Shown: positions 25,274-34,265 of the stretch, in pieces | Layout: every line of letters begins with the position of its first letter | Position numbering within the stretch: position 1 is the stretch's first letter | Assembly (NCBI RefSeq): GCF_002078505.1 | Contig: NZ_LUAV01000035.1 | Span: 124,001-188,000, forward strand | Direction: 5' to 3' | Source: Ensifer aridi | Lineage (GTDB): Bacteria > Pseudomonadota > Alphaproteobacteria > Rhizobiales > Rhizobiaceae | DNA length: 64,000 nt | Notes under the pieces: generated by a model | The model's input: the letters and a program-made list of their open reading frames with translations, nothing else | The model's database searches: none | Told to the model about the DNA's origin: nothing | Translations under genes and position numbers: made by a program

Positions 25274-26728
25274 ATGACAGGTGATAAGCCGAAGGCGATC
25301 GTCGAGGTCGCGGACGCCAAGGTCAGTTTCGGAGCGGTCAAGGCGCTCGACGGCGTGACGCTCGCCATCAGGCCCGGCGAATGCGTGGGCCTGGTCGGCC
25401 ATAATGGCGCCGGTAAATCGACGATCGTGAGCGTCATCAATGGCGGACTGACGCCGCATCAGGGCAGTATTTCGGCCGACGGCGACATCCTGGCGCACTA
25501 CGGCATTAATGCCGCCCGGGAGCGCGGCGTGCGTTGCGTCTTCCAGGAACTGTCGCTCTGCCCCAATCTAACCGTCGTCGAGAATACCCGCATCCTGCAC
25601 CGTCATCTCGGCGGCTTCGGCTGGCGAAAACGTGCCAAGGAGGTGATCGAGCGGAGTCTCGATGCGGTTTTCCCAGGACATGGAATAGCCAGCGACAGGA
25701 GTGTCGGCGAACTTTCGATCGCCGAGCGGCAGATGGTCGAGATCGCCATGGCCTTCTCCGATGCCGGTGTCGCGCCGCGGCTCGTCATCCTGGACGAGCC
25801 GACCTCCTCCCTCGACGCCAGCCTTGCGGAGCAGATGCTCACCTATGTCCGCCACTTCGTCGCCGCCGGCGGATCGGTCATCCTGATCTCGCACATCCTG
25901 AATGAGATCCTGTCGACGGCGAGCCGCATCGTGGTCATGAAGGACGGTCGCATCGTCGCCGACAGGCCTGCCGCGGATTGGACCGATCAAAGCCTTGTTG
26001 AAGCCATGGGTAGTGTGGTGAAAGGCGAGGCGCATCGCCGCGCGACCCGCGATCTCGCCGCCGCTCCCGTCGTTATCGAGCAGGGCGGCCGCGGCATGCC
26101 GTTCCGTGCGAAGCGCGGTGAGATCGTCGGGCTTGCCGGGCTCGCCGGCCACGGCCAGACGCGCATGCTGATGAAACTTCATGCCGCCAAAACTAGCGAC
26201 TGGCTGCCGCGCCGCGACCTTGCCGTGACCTTCGTGGCGGGGGACCGGCGCTTGAACGGCGTCTTTGAACTCTGGAGCATCCTGAAAAATCTCTCGATCG
26301 GCTCGCTCGGTGATCTCGCCAAGCGCGGGGTCGTGAATGCGGCGGCCGAGGCGGAGCGAGGCGCCGACTGGAAGCGCCGCATCGACATACGGACCCAGGA
26401 TCTCGCCAATCGCATCCTGTCGCTCTCGGGCGGCAATCAGCAGAAGGTGCTGTTCGCCCGGGCGCTCTCGACGCGCGCCCCGGTGGTGCTGATGGATGAT
26501 CCGATGCGCGGCGTCGACGTCGGCACGAAGCAGGAGGTCTACGAAATCGTGCGCCAGCAGGCCGCGGGCGGCCGGACTTTCGTCTGGTATTCGACGGAGA
26601 TGGAGGAGGTCTGCCTCTGCGACCGCGTCTATGTTTTCCGGGAGGGCGCAATCGTCGCGGAACTCGCGGGTGGTGCCGTCACCGAGGAGAATATTCTCGC
26701 CGCCTCGTTCCGGGGAGCAGAGGCATGA
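25274..26728 (+). CDS. Sugar ABC transporter ATPase (RbsA-type, double NBD)
   Basis: Fused tandem ATPase of 484 residues energising a CUT2 importer. The first half has Walker A GHNGAGKS, a signature LSIAERQ and Walker B LVILDEP. The second half has a degenerate Walker A region (GLAGLAGHGQTRM), a proper signature LSGGNQQKV and a Walker B with two Asp (VVLMDDP) rather than Asp-Glu. Weak second-site catalysis is known for RbsA-type proteins. The ATG at 25274 lacks a close ribosome site; GGAG is 15 bases upstream. Its stop overlaps the next permease start (ATGA). Confidence 0.93.
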   Translation: MTGDKPKAIVEVADAKVSFGAVKALDGVTLAIRPGECVGLVGHNGAGKSTIVSVINGGLTPHQGSISADGDILAHYGINAARERGVRCVFQELSLCPNLTVVENTRILHRHLGGFGWRKRAKEVIERSLDAVFPGHGIASDRSVGELSIAERQMVEIAMAFSDAGVAPRLVILDEPTSSLDASLAEQMLTYVRHFVAAGGSVILISHILNEILSTASRIVVMKDGRIVADRPAADWTDQSLVEAMGSVVKGEAHRRATRDLAAAPVVIEQGGRGMPFRAKRGEIVGLAGLAGHGQTRMLMKLHAAKTSDWLPRRDLAVTFVAGDRRLNGVFELWSILKNLSIGSLGDLAKRGVVNAAAEAERGADWKRRIDIRTQDLANRILSLSGGNQQKVLFARALSTRAPVVLMDDPMRGVDVGTKQEVYEIVRQQAAGGRTFVWYSTEMEEVCLCDRVYVFREGAIVAELAGGAVTEENILAASFRGAEA

Positions 26729-27672
26729 GGCTGACGATTTCCGCGGACGCGATCCGGCTGGCGATCCCAGCCCTTTCGCTGACCATGCTGCTTGCCGCCG
26801 TGTTCTGGCTGCAGCCGCGCGCGATGAGCTATGTCGGGCTCAACCTCCTCTTTAATCTCGCCGTTCCGATCGCGCTCGCGACGATCGCGCAGATGCTCAT
26901 CATGGCGGTCAACGACCTCGACCTTTCGATGGGCACGTTCGTCAGCTTCGTCGCCTGTGTCACGGCAACCTTCCTGCGAGACGCGCCGATGATCGGAGCG
27001 CTCATCCTTGCCGGAGTAGTCATGGTCTACGCCGTGCTCGGCGTCGTCATCCACCTGCGCAATCTTCCTTCGATCGTCGTGTCGCTGGGGATGAGCTTTG
27101 TCTGGGCCGGCCTCGCCGTCCTTCTGCTGCCGGCACCCGGCGGGCAGGCGCCGGACTGGGTGCGCGCGCTGATGACGATGAAGCCGCCCTTTGCCCCGAT
27201 GGCGATCGTCGTAAGCGTCGCCATCGCCGCCGCCGCCCATCTTCTCGTCATGCGCTCCTCGCTCGGGGTACTGATCCGCGGCGTCGGCGGCAATGAGCGT
27301 TCGGTCGAACGGGCCGGCTGGTCGGTGCTTGCCGCCCGGGCGGCGGCTTACGGTCTTGCCGGCTTCTTCGCGGTTCTCGCCGGCATCGCGCTCGTCGGGC
27401 TTACCACCTCGGCGGACGCAAATATCGCGCTTCGATACACGCTGCTTTCGATCGCCGGCGTGATCCTCGGCGGCGGAGAATTCATCGGCGGGCGCGTTTC
27501 GCCGGTCGGTGCCGTGATCGGCGCCCTGACGCTGACGCTTGCCGGCTCGTTCCTGTCGTTCCTGCGCATCTCGCCCGACTGGCAGATCGGCGCACAGGGG
27601 GCGATCCTCATCATCGTGCTGGCGCTGCGCTTGCTGCTCAACAGGGTCGAGAAACGGGAGAAGGGCCGATGA
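26725..27672 (+). CDS. Sugar ABC transporter permease (RbsC-type), first
   Basis: Inner-membrane permease of 315 residues with eight to ten hydrophobic segments, in the BPD_transp_2 family. Recognisable blocks are LDLSMGTFVSF near residue 70, LPSIVVSLGMSF, VGGNERSVERAGW (the conserved cytoplasmic coupling loop) and GVILGGGEFIGG. Start and stop overlap the flanking genes by ATGA, so translation is coupled with the ATPase and the second permease. It probably forms a heterodimer with the next gene product. Confidence 0.92.
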   Translation: MRLTISADAIRLAIPALSLTMLLAAVFWLQPRAMSYVGLNLLFNLAVPIALATIAQMLIMAVNDLDLSMGTFVSFVACVTATFLRDAPMIGALILAGVVMVYAVLGVVIHLRNLPSIVVSLGMSFVWAGLAVLLLPAPGGQAPDWVRALMTMKPPFAPMAIVVSVAIAAAAHLLVMRSSLGVLIRGVGGNERSVERAGWSVLAARAAAYGLAGFFAVLAGIALVGLTTSADANIALRYTLLSIAGVILGGGEFIGGRVSPVGAVIGALTLTLAGSFLSFLRISPDWQIGAQGAILIIVLALRLLLNRVEKREKGR

Positions 27673-28619
27673 GGATGCTTGATCGCGTGTCCCGCAGTCC
27701 GTGGATCTGGTCGTGGCTCGCTGCCTTCGTCGTCTGGTTCGCCACTATCATGGTGACGGGCGGCGCAAGCACGCTCGACCTCTCCCAGGCAGCGCTCACC
27801 TTCGCCGCCTTCTCGATCATCGTCGGCATCGGCCAAATGTTCGTCATTACACTTGGCCCCGGCAATGTCGACCTTTCGGTCCCGTCCACGATGACGCTTG
27901 CGGGAACGGTGGCGCTGAAGCTCATGGACGTGGACAATGCGATGATCGTACCGGGACTGGTCGTCGCCGTGCTGATCGGCATAGGAGTGGGAATGCTGAA
28001 CTATGCCCTTATAAAGGCACTGCGCATCCCGCCGATCATCGCGACACTGTCGGTGAGCTTCATCGTCCAGTCGGCTGCGATCTGGACCAATCGCGGCTTG
28101 CGCATCAAGCCGCCGAGCTTCCTTGCGGACTTCACGACTGCCAATAGTTTCGGGCTTCCCAACGTCGCTATCATTGCTCTCATCATCTCGATCTTCGCCT
28201 GGTTCCTGCTCGAGAAGACCGTCTACGGGCGCTGGATTTCTGCGATCGGGCAGAGTACGCCGGCGGCGAAGATGGCAGGCATTCCGGTCGACGGCACCCG
28301 CTTCGTCACCTACGTCTTCTGCGCCGTGCTTGCCTCGCTGGCCGGGTATCTGCTCGCCTGTTTCTCCGGCGGCGCGGCGCTCAACATGGGTTCCGAATAC
28401 CTGTTGATGTCGATCGCCGTTGTCGTCCTCGGCGGTACGGCGGTCGCGGGCGGCGATTCCAACGTGCCGGGCATATGGGGTGCCTCGCTCTTCATGTTCC
28501 TGGTCGTTTCCATGCTCAACACTTACGGGCTCGGCGCGGGCATCCGCCTGATCATGACCGGCCTCATCATCATCAGCGTCATCATGCTGGCAGGCGGTCG
28601 CCAGCCGGGTGCGCGCTAG
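27669..28619 (+). CDS. Sugar ABC transporter permease (RbsC-type), second
   Basis: Second BPD_transp_2 permease, 316 residues. Conserved blocks are NVDLSVPSTMTLAGTVAL, IPPIIATLSVSFIVQ, the coupling loop IGQSTPAAKMAGIPV and VVLGGTAVAGGDSNVPG. The four-base overlap with the first permease supports a fixed one-to-one complex. Many RbsC systems use a homodimer, so a paired heterodimer is a modest variation. Confidence 0.92.
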   Translation: MRMLDRVSRSPWIWSWLAAFVVWFATIMVTGGASTLDLSQAALTFAAFSIIVGIGQMFVITLGPGNVDLSVPSTMTLAGTVALKLMDVDNAMIVPGLVVAVLIGIGVGMLNYALIKALRIPPIIATLSVSFIVQSAAIWTNRGLRIKPPSFLADFTTANSFGLPNVAIIALIISIFAWFLLEKTVYGRWISAIGQSTPAAKMAGIPVDGTRFVTYVFCAVLASLAGYLLACFSGGAALNMGSEYLLMSIAVVVLGGTAVAGGDSNVPGIWGASLFMFLVVSMLNTYGLGAGIRLIMTGLIIISVIMLAGGRQPGAR

Positions 28620-28641
28620 CGGGATAAAGAAAGCACCATTC

Positions 28642-29553
28642 ATGGCCAAGAACCCGATCTACCAGATTCATGACCCGCGCTTCGCCCGAATGATCGTCGG
28701 CAGTGCCCGCCTCGAGGAGCTCTATACCGGCTGCCGTTGGGCCGAGGGCCCTGTCTGGTTCAGCGATGCCAACCAGCTCCTCTGGAGCGACATCCCGAAC
28801 CAGAGGATGCTGCGCTGGACGCCGGAGGGTGGCGTCTCCGTCTTCCGCCAGCCTTCGAATTTCGCCAACGGCCATACGCGCGACCGCCAAGGGCGCTTGA
28901 TCTCTTGCGAGCATGGGACGCGGCGGGTGACCCGCACGGAGATGGACGGCTCGATCACGGTGCTTGCGGAAAGTTACCAGAGCAAAAGACTCAATTCACC
29001 GAACGACGTCGTCGTCCGATCGGATGGAACGATCTGGTTCACCGATCCGACCTACGGCATTCTCTCCGACTACGAGGGTTATCGTGCCGAGCCGGAACAG
29101 GAGACCCGCAACGTCTACCGGCTTGATCCGCAGATCGGCGAGCTCGAAGCCGTCGTCACCGACTTCAACCAGCCGAACGGCCTCGCCTTCTCTCCCGACG
29201 AGAAGATCCTCTATGTCGCGGACTCCGGCGCGAGTCATGACGAGGGCCTGCCGCGCCACATCCGTGCCTTCGACGTTGCCTCTGGCGGGCTCGCCAACGG
29301 CCGCGTCTTCGCGACGATCGACAACGGCATTCCGGATGGCATCCGGACGGATATGGCGGGAAATCTCTGGTCGAGCGCCGGCGACGGCGTCCACTGCTTT
29401 GCCCCGGACGGCACGCTCCTTGGCAAGATCCTCGTGCCGCAGACGGTTGCAAACCTCACGTTCGGCGGGCCGCGCCGCAATCGCCTCTTCATCGCTGCGA
29501 CCACCTCGCTCTACTCGATCTATGTCACGGCGACCGGTGCCCAAATGCCGTGA
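28642..29553 (+). CDS. SMP-30/gluconolactonase family lactonase
   Basis: Six-bladed beta-propeller hydrolase of 303 residues. The metal-binding set typical of the family is visible: Glu in CRWAEGPVWF, Asn in RLNSPNDVVVRSDG, Asn/Asp in FNQPNGLAFSPDEKILYVADSG, and IPDGIRTDMAGNLW. It would open a sugar lactone to the acid in the cytoplasm, as no signal peptide is present. The ATG at 28642 is weakly preceded by GGGATAAAG. Its place at the end of the CUT2 operon suggests it acts on the imported sugar or its oxidation product. Confidence 0.9.
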   Translation: MAKNPIYQIHDPRFARMIVGSARLEELYTGCRWAEGPVWFSDANQLLWSDIPNQRMLRWTPEGGVSVFRQPSNFANGHTRDRQGRLISCEHGTRRVTRTEMDGSITVLAESYQSKRLNSPNDVVVRSDGTIWFTDPTYGILSDYEGYRAEPEQETRNVYRLDPQIGELEAVVTDFNQPNGLAFSPDEKILYVADSGASHDEGLPRHIRAFDVASGGLANGRVFATIDNGIPDGIRTDMAGNLWSSAGDGVHCFAPDGTLLGKILVPQTVANLTFGGPRRNRLFIAATTSLYSIYVTATGAQMP

Positions 29554-29631
29554 GAATTCGCCAGTGGAACACTGAGCGGGTGAATGCGTCGCGCATCCCG
29601 GCTAAACGCTGCCCTGGCCGCTGCATCGTAG

Positions 29632-29660
29632 CGGAGTGTCGCTCGACGTTTTCGCTTACG
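29632..29660 (-). repeat. 29-base dispersed repeat, copy 2
   Basis: Reverse complement matches 6285-6313 at 26 of 29 positions. It lies 21 bases before leader copy B, in the opposite orientation to the equivalent module before copy A. Confidence 0.65.
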
Positions 29661-29680
29661 AAGCTATCTACCTCCTGAGC

Positions 29681-29743
29681 AGCGGGACGCCTTTTAGTCC
29701 CGCACTTGCCGCTCCGTGGCCATTGATCGGAGGGAGAGCCGAT
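29681..29743 (+). promoter_or_regulatory. Structured 5' leader of the CUT1 operon (copy B)
   Basis: Two hairpins precede the start codon at 29744. The first is GCGGGAC / GTCCCGC around GCCTTTTA (29682-29703). The second is ATCGG / CCGAT (29726-29743), with the ribosome site AGGGAGAG as its loop and the AUG directly after. The same architecture recurs at 6401. The ribosome site held in a loop suggests translational control by a protein, sRNA or metabolite. I recognise no known riboswitch. Confidence 0.5.
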
Positions 29744-30967
29744 ATGCTGTTCCGTCCTGCGAAAGCTCTCGCCGTAGCCATCATGCTCCTTGGCTTGCCG
29801 GCGTTGGCTGACGAGACCGTGCGGATATCGGGTTGGGGCGGGTCCGAGGTCGCCATTGTCAATGGCTTGTTGACCAACGTTCTTGCCGAAAAGCTCGCGA
29901 AAGAGGGCATCACGGTGAAGTACGAGCCCGTTGATGGCGACTTTTCGCAATTCATCATCAACGGCCTGTCGGCGGGCACCGCTCCGGACCTTTTTTACGT
30001 CGATGTCTTCTGGGCGCGCTCCATATTCAGCGCCGGTCAAGCGGCCCCCGTGACACAGGACGTTTCTGGTTTTTCAGCCAATCTCCTCGAGGCCTTCACC
30101 TATGACGGGAAGCTTTATGCCATCCCAAAGGACTTCAACACGCTGGCCGTCCATTTCAACAAAGACATCTTCGACGATGCGGGGGTTGCCTATCCGAGCG
30201 ACGACGATACGTGGACGACCCTGCAGGAGAAACTGGTAGCCGTGCACACGGCTCTTCCGGAGGTCGATGGCCTCTGCATCGTTCCGGAATATGCCCGGTT
30301 CGGCGCGTTTGCATTGTCGACAGGCTGGTCCCCTTTCGATCGTCAGGGAAAAACCGTGCTCGACGAGCGTTTTCGTCGGGCTTTCGATTTCTACACCGGG
30401 CTCGTGAAGTCCGGGGCTGCCGTCATGGCCGCCGACGCAGGTCAAAGCTGGACCGGCGGTTGCTTGGCGTCCGAGCGGGCTGCCATAGCGATCGAGGGTG
30501 CCTGGATCATCAGCGCCCTGCGCGATAGTGCTCCCAATATGAATCTCGGCACTGTCCGGATGCCGAAAGACCCTGAAAGCGGCAAACGAGGCAATATCGT
30601 TTTCACCGTCGGCTGGGCGGTCAACGCGGCCTCGAAGGTCAGTAGGGCTGCTGCAAAAGTCGCCGCGCTCCTCACCACAGAGGAGGCCCAGCAATGGGTT
30701 TTGGAGCAGGGGTTGGCCCTCCCGAGCCGGACGGGTCTCGCTGACAACCCTTGGCTGCGGGGCGGCCAGCCCGAACAGATGACAAGCCGAGTAGTTCTCG
30801 AGGGCCTGTCGGACGATCACGTCACGCCGTATTTCTTCGGAGACGTCGGGGGAAGTTGGATGCAGCCCATTAATGCTGCGCTCAATTCTGTGATCCTCGG
30901 GGAGGCGGATGCAGACACAGCTTTGGCATCCGCACAAAGCGCCTTTGACCGGATGCTCGCAAAATAA
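29744..30967 (+). CDS. CUT1-type sugar ABC transporter substrate-binding protein
   Basis: Periplasmic solute-binding protein of 407 residues in the MalE/UgpB class. A signal peptide runs to ALADET near residue 22. Typical features follow: VRISGWGGSE, GTAPDLFYVDVFW, LYAIPKDFNTLAVHFNKD and the C-terminal SWMQPINAALNSV helix. The ATG at 29744 sits immediately after a ribosome-site hairpin. It heads a three-gene operon with two permeases but no ATPase. The ligand is unknown; the class handles oligosaccharides, polyols and glycerol phosphates. Confidence 0.92.
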   Translation: MLFRPAKALAVAIMLLGLPALADETVRISGWGGSEVAIVNGLLTNVLAEKLAKEGITVKYEPVDGDFSQFIINGLSAGTAPDLFYVDVFWARSIFSAGQAAPVTQDVSGFSANLLEAFTYDGKLYAIPKDFNTLAVHFNKDIFDDAGVAYPSDDDTWTTLQEKLVAVHTALPEVDGLCIVPEYARFGAFALSTGWSPFDRQGKTVLDERFRRAFDFYTGLVKSGAAVMAADAGQSWTGGCLASERAAIAIEGAWIISALRDSAPNMNLGTVRMPKDPESGKRGNIVFTVGWAVNAASKVSRAAAKVAALLTTEEAQQWVLEQGLALPSRTGLADNPWLRGGQPEQMTSRVVLEGLSDDHVTPYFFGDVGGSWMQPINAALNSVILGEADADTALASAQSAFDRMLAK

Positions 30968-31034
30968 GGCTGAATTGATCTCGGGTCGAGCGGTTAGAGA
31001 ACGCGTGAAGCAGGGCACCCGTGGGAGGACATGC

Positions 31035-32123
31035 ATGTCGCGAGTTAGTTCAGACGAGAGGAGTGGCTGGCTTTTCGTGTTGCCCTTCACAATCTCGATG
31101 ACGCTGTTTTTCGTCTACGCGATTGTCCGAACAGCTTACTACAGCTTTACCGAATACGACTTGTTCACGGCTCCGAGCTTCGTCGGGCTGTCCAATTACA
31201 CTACACTCGTCTCCGATGAACTTTTCCTCATCGCCCTGCGCAACACGATCGGCTTCTCGCTCATCGTCACGACGGTCCAGACCGTGCTTGCGCTTGCCCT
31301 TGCGGTTCTCGTGAACCACGCCGTCCGGGTGAGGGGACTCGTTCGGACGGTGTTTTACCTGCCATCCATAATGTCCAGTGCGGCCATGACGCTCATCTTT
31401 CTCTGGCTCTTTCAGAGAGATGGTTTCATGACCGCGATCGTCAGCACTGTGCTAGCCTATCGCCGGCACATGCTTTTGTTCTTCGTGGGCATGGCTGCAT
31501 TGCAGGGCGCACTCGTTCTCAACGCGCGGCGGAGCTACGAAGGCGTTTCGATCTTCGATCCCTTCTTTCTGCTCGCAGCGGCCTTCGGCGCGCTGGCGCT
31601 TATCGTTGCCTGTGCGCTTGCGGGACTGCTGCCTGTTTTCGATAACGATCTGCTGATCTCCTGGCTCAATACCCAGCGGCATTTTCTTTTCATGCCGGTC
31701 ACGCTGTGGTCCGTCGCGTTGATGAATATCTTCACGACGGTCCCGACCCTGATGCTGTTGTTCCTGGCGGGGCTACAGTCAATCCCGAGCGCGTTATACG
31801 ACGCGGCCGAGATCGACGGAGCCAACGCTTTCCAGCGATTTCGCCACATAACCGTGCCGGCGCTGAGGCCGGTGACCTTTGCCGTCGTCACGATGGGCGT
31901 CATCGGTACCCTGCAGATGTTCGATCAGGTCGCGATTCTGGGGGATGCGGCGCCACTCGCAAGTAGAGTAACGCTTGCCTACTACGTTTATGAGAGTGCC
32001 TTTCCGGCAGGCGCCTCTTCGAGGATCGGCATGGCAAGTGCTGCGGCGCTCGTTCTTGGCATTCTCACAATTGCTGTCGTCTACGCTCAAAAATCGGTCG
32101 GTGTGAAGGAAAGGGCCGAATGA
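31035..32123 (+). CDS. CUT1 ABC permease (UgpA/MalF-like) with internal insert
   Basis: Inner-membrane permease of 362 residues, longer than the usual 290-310. It starts with WLFVLPFTISMTLFFVYAIV and has the conserved coupling loop DAAEIDGANAFQRFRHITVPAL. Between the third helix (YLPSIMSSAAMTLIFLWLF) and the helix before the coupling loop lies an extra segment of about 70 residues (roughly 137-210) with two additional hydrophobic stretches, which may add two helices. GGGAGGAC supports the ATG at 31035. It overlaps the next permease gene by four bases. Confidence 0.88.
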   Translation: MSRVSSDERSGWLFVLPFTISMTLFFVYAIVRTAYYSFTEYDLFTAPSFVGLSNYTTLVSDELFLIALRNTIGFSLIVTTVQTVLALALAVLVNHAVRVRGLVRTVFYLPSIMSSAAMTLIFLWLFQRDGFMTAIVSTVLAYRRHMLLFFVGMAALQGALVLNARRSYEGVSIFDPFFLLAAAFGALALIVACALAGLLPVFDNDLLISWLNTQRHFLFMPVTLWSVALMNIFTTVPTLMLLFLAGLQSIPSALYDAAEIDGANAFQRFRHITVPALRPVTFAVVTMGVIGTLQMFDQVAILGDAAPLASRVTLAYYVYESAFPAGASSRIGMASAAALVLGILTIAVVYAQKSVGVKERAE

Positions 32124-33523
32124 TGGCGAGGCTAACCGCTGCCGAGGCCGTGCCGTCGCGCCGCCGCCTGCCGGCTAGCGCGCTTCGCCGCCGCCAGCTT
32201 GCGGTAAGCGCGTGGTTGTATCTGACCTTTCTGGCCGTCGCGACCATACTGGCGGGGACATTCGTTCTTGCCTTCATGGCGAGCCTGAAGGTCGACCCAT
32301 TGGAAAGACCGTTCCGTCTCTATTTCGACCAGCTCAACCCGGCCGCATGGATCGCCGCCGCCCGTTTGGGGCAGGAGGGCGCGGGTGATGCTTTGTGGGG
32401 AGGGTTTTCTCCTGGCGCCAAAGTTGACTTCAGTGTCACTTACGCAGCGCCCGTCGGCACCACCATCGTCGAACCGAACGCCGAGATTCCTCGTCGCCGC
32501 CCGGGCTCGGGCATCGCCGCTGCGCTCATGCGGGATTATGCCGCGGATTATGCGTCGATTGCGCTGAAGAGTTCCAGTTCGGCAGTGATGCAGGTTCGTG
32601 ACGAGGAGACGGGAGTTTGGGAGGAGTGGCAGACGCGGACATTCGTCTATGAGATCACCTACCGCACCGACCGCCGGAACGGGCCCTGGATCGAACGCAC
32701 GCCCCTCAATCTGACCGCTCCGCCCTCTCAAACGCTTATCGACAGTCCGATTTCGCCATCGCGATCCGAGCGTCGCGGACGCCTGCTGAGTTGGGACAAC
32801 ATCACACCAGGTGCTCTCGGGTTGATCTTCAACAACTACCGGCGGGTGATAAAGGAGACGGCTGACCTGCAGACCGGGAAAAGCCTGTTTGGAAGCTGGC
32901 TGGTCAATAGTCTTGCCATCGCCATCGGGCGCCTGGTCCTGACGCTCGTTGTCGCCAGCCTTGCCGGGTATGCGCTTGCGCGGCTCGACTTCAGGGGCAG
33001 CCGCTTACTGTTCGCTGCATTGCTCTTCTCAATGACGATTCCGGCGCAAGTGACCTTCGTGTCGAACTATCTCATCTTCAGGGATCTGTCGCTTTTGAAC
33101 ACCCCCTGGAGCGTAATCGTCGTCTTCGTCGCCTCAGCCAATGTCCTGTTGATGAAGCAGTTTTTCGAGGGGTTTCCAAGAGAGATAGAGGAAGCTGCAA
33201 TCGTCGACGGCGCCAACCGCTTTCAAGTGTTCTTGAAGATCGTTGTGCCAAACGCAAAGCCGGCTTTGTTGGTCAATGCGATTCTCGCCTTTCAAGGCGC
33301 CTGGAACGACTTCTTTTGGCCACTCGTGCTTATCACCAGCCCGCCCGAAGCGCTGACGGTCCAAGTCGGGCTTCTCAGCCTGCGCCGTTCCTACGGGGGC
33401 GCGCAGGGCGATTGGGGACTTGTTCTTGCAGGAGCGTTCATCTCGATCGTGCCGGTCGTTATCCTTTTCGTGCTCTTCCAGCGACACATCGTCTCCACCC
33501 AAGTCACCAAGGGCATCACGTAG
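32120..33523 (+). CDS. CUT1 ABC permease (UgpE/MalG-like) with large periplasmic insert
   Basis: Inner-membrane permease of 467 residues; relatives have about 275. After the first helix (about 35-52) comes an inserted region of about 190 residues before the next helix. It is hydrophilic and contains YEITYRTDRRNGPWIERTPL, so it should form a folded periplasmic domain. The rest is standard: the NSLAIAIGRLVLTLVVASLAGYAL helix and the coupling loop EEAAIVDGANRFQVFLKIVVP. No ATPase follows. The insert could dock an unusual binding protein or shape the periplasmic gate. Confidence 0.88.
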   Translation: MMARLTAAEAVPSRRRLPASALRRRQLAVSAWLYLTFLAVATILAGTFVLAFMASLKVDPLERPFRLYFDQLNPAAWIAAARLGQEGAGDALWGGFSPGAKVDFSVTYAAPVGTTIVEPNAEIPRRRPGSGIAAALMRDYAADYASIALKSSSSAVMQVRDEETGVWEEWQTRTFVYEITYRTDRRNGPWIERTPLNLTAPPSQTLIDSPISPSRSERRGRLLSWDNITPGALGLIFNNYRRVIKETADLQTGKSLFGSWLVNSLAIAIGRLVLTLVVASLAGYALARLDFRGSRLLFAALLFSMTIPAQVTFVSNYLIFRDLSLLNTPWSVIVVFVASANVLLMKQFFEGFPREIEEAAIVDGANRFQVFLKIVVPNAKPALLVNAILAFQGAWNDFFWPLVLITSPPEALTVQVGLLSLRRSYGGAQGDWGLVLAGAFISIVPVVILFVLFQRHIVSTQVTKGIT

Positions 33524-33593
33524 CACTACGACCCAAAGCGGCCCTTTGTTGGTGTCCTCGTTCTGTGCCGGAAGCGCTCCTCGCCAAAGTAGT

Positions 33594-34265
33594 CTATGAC
33601 GCCTCGAGTTGGCTGAACCGAACCGGGATGAGTTTCCGCTCCTCAACTTGTCCTTGCTCATCCTTGTCGATGACGGTCAGCACCTGTTCTTCAGATCCCA
33701 GAGGAAGAACCATGCGGCCCATTGGCTTGAGTTGCTCAAGCAAAGCGGGTGGCGCCTCCTCGGCCGCGGCGGTGACCAGGATCTTGTCGAATGGCGCGTG
33801 CTCGAGCCATCCGCGAGACCCGTCGCCGACACGAATGCCGACATTTGACATGCCGAAGCCCTGCAGGAGAGCCTCGGCATGGCTTGCGAACTCTTCGATG
33901 ATTTCGACGCTCCAAACTTGCCCGGCGAGTTGCGCGAGAATTGCGGTTTGGTAACCCAGACCGGTGCCGATTTCGAGCACTGCCTCATGCGGTTGGGGAG
34001 CAAGGAGATCGGTCATGAGGGCGACCATGAAGGGCTGCGACACGGTCTTATCGAAGCCGATCGGCAGCGGCATGTCCTGGTAGGCAAACGGCGCGACCGG
34101 AGCCGGCACGAAGAGGTGCCGGGGCACCCGCAGCATCGCCGCCATCACCCTTTCATCGAGCGCTGCTTTACCGAGTTCTTCGCTTGCAAGGTCGGCATAG
34201 ATCGCAATCACCTCGACCATGTGCCTGCGCAGAACTCCGAGGTGCTTTTCGTTCATTGCCTTCAT
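33594..34265 (-). CDS. pcm: Protein-L-isoaspartate O-methyltransferase
   Basis: Repair methyltransferase of 223 residues that uses S-adenosylmethionine to methylate isoaspartyl residues in aged proteins. The SAM-binding motif VLEIGTGLGYQTAILAQL is near residue 80. MPLPIGFDKTVSQPFMVALM lies before it, and DKILVTAAAEEAPPALLEQL forms the post-I region. The ATG at 34265 follows AGGAAAG; a longer frame upstream has no ribosome site and is low in similarity. It stands alone between the CUT1 operon and the purine permease. Confidence 0.92.
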   Translation of the reverse strand: MKAMNEKHLGVLRRHMVEVIAIYADLASEELGKAALDERVMAAMLRVPRHLFVPAPVAPFAYQDMPLPIGFDKTVSQPFMVALMTDLLAPQPHEAVLEIGTGLGYQTAILAQLAGQVWSVEIIEEFASHAEALLQGFGMSNVGIRVGDGSRGWLEHAPFDKILVTAAAEEAPPALLEQLKPMGRMVLPLGSEEQVLTVIDKDEQGQVEERKLIPVRFSQLEAS

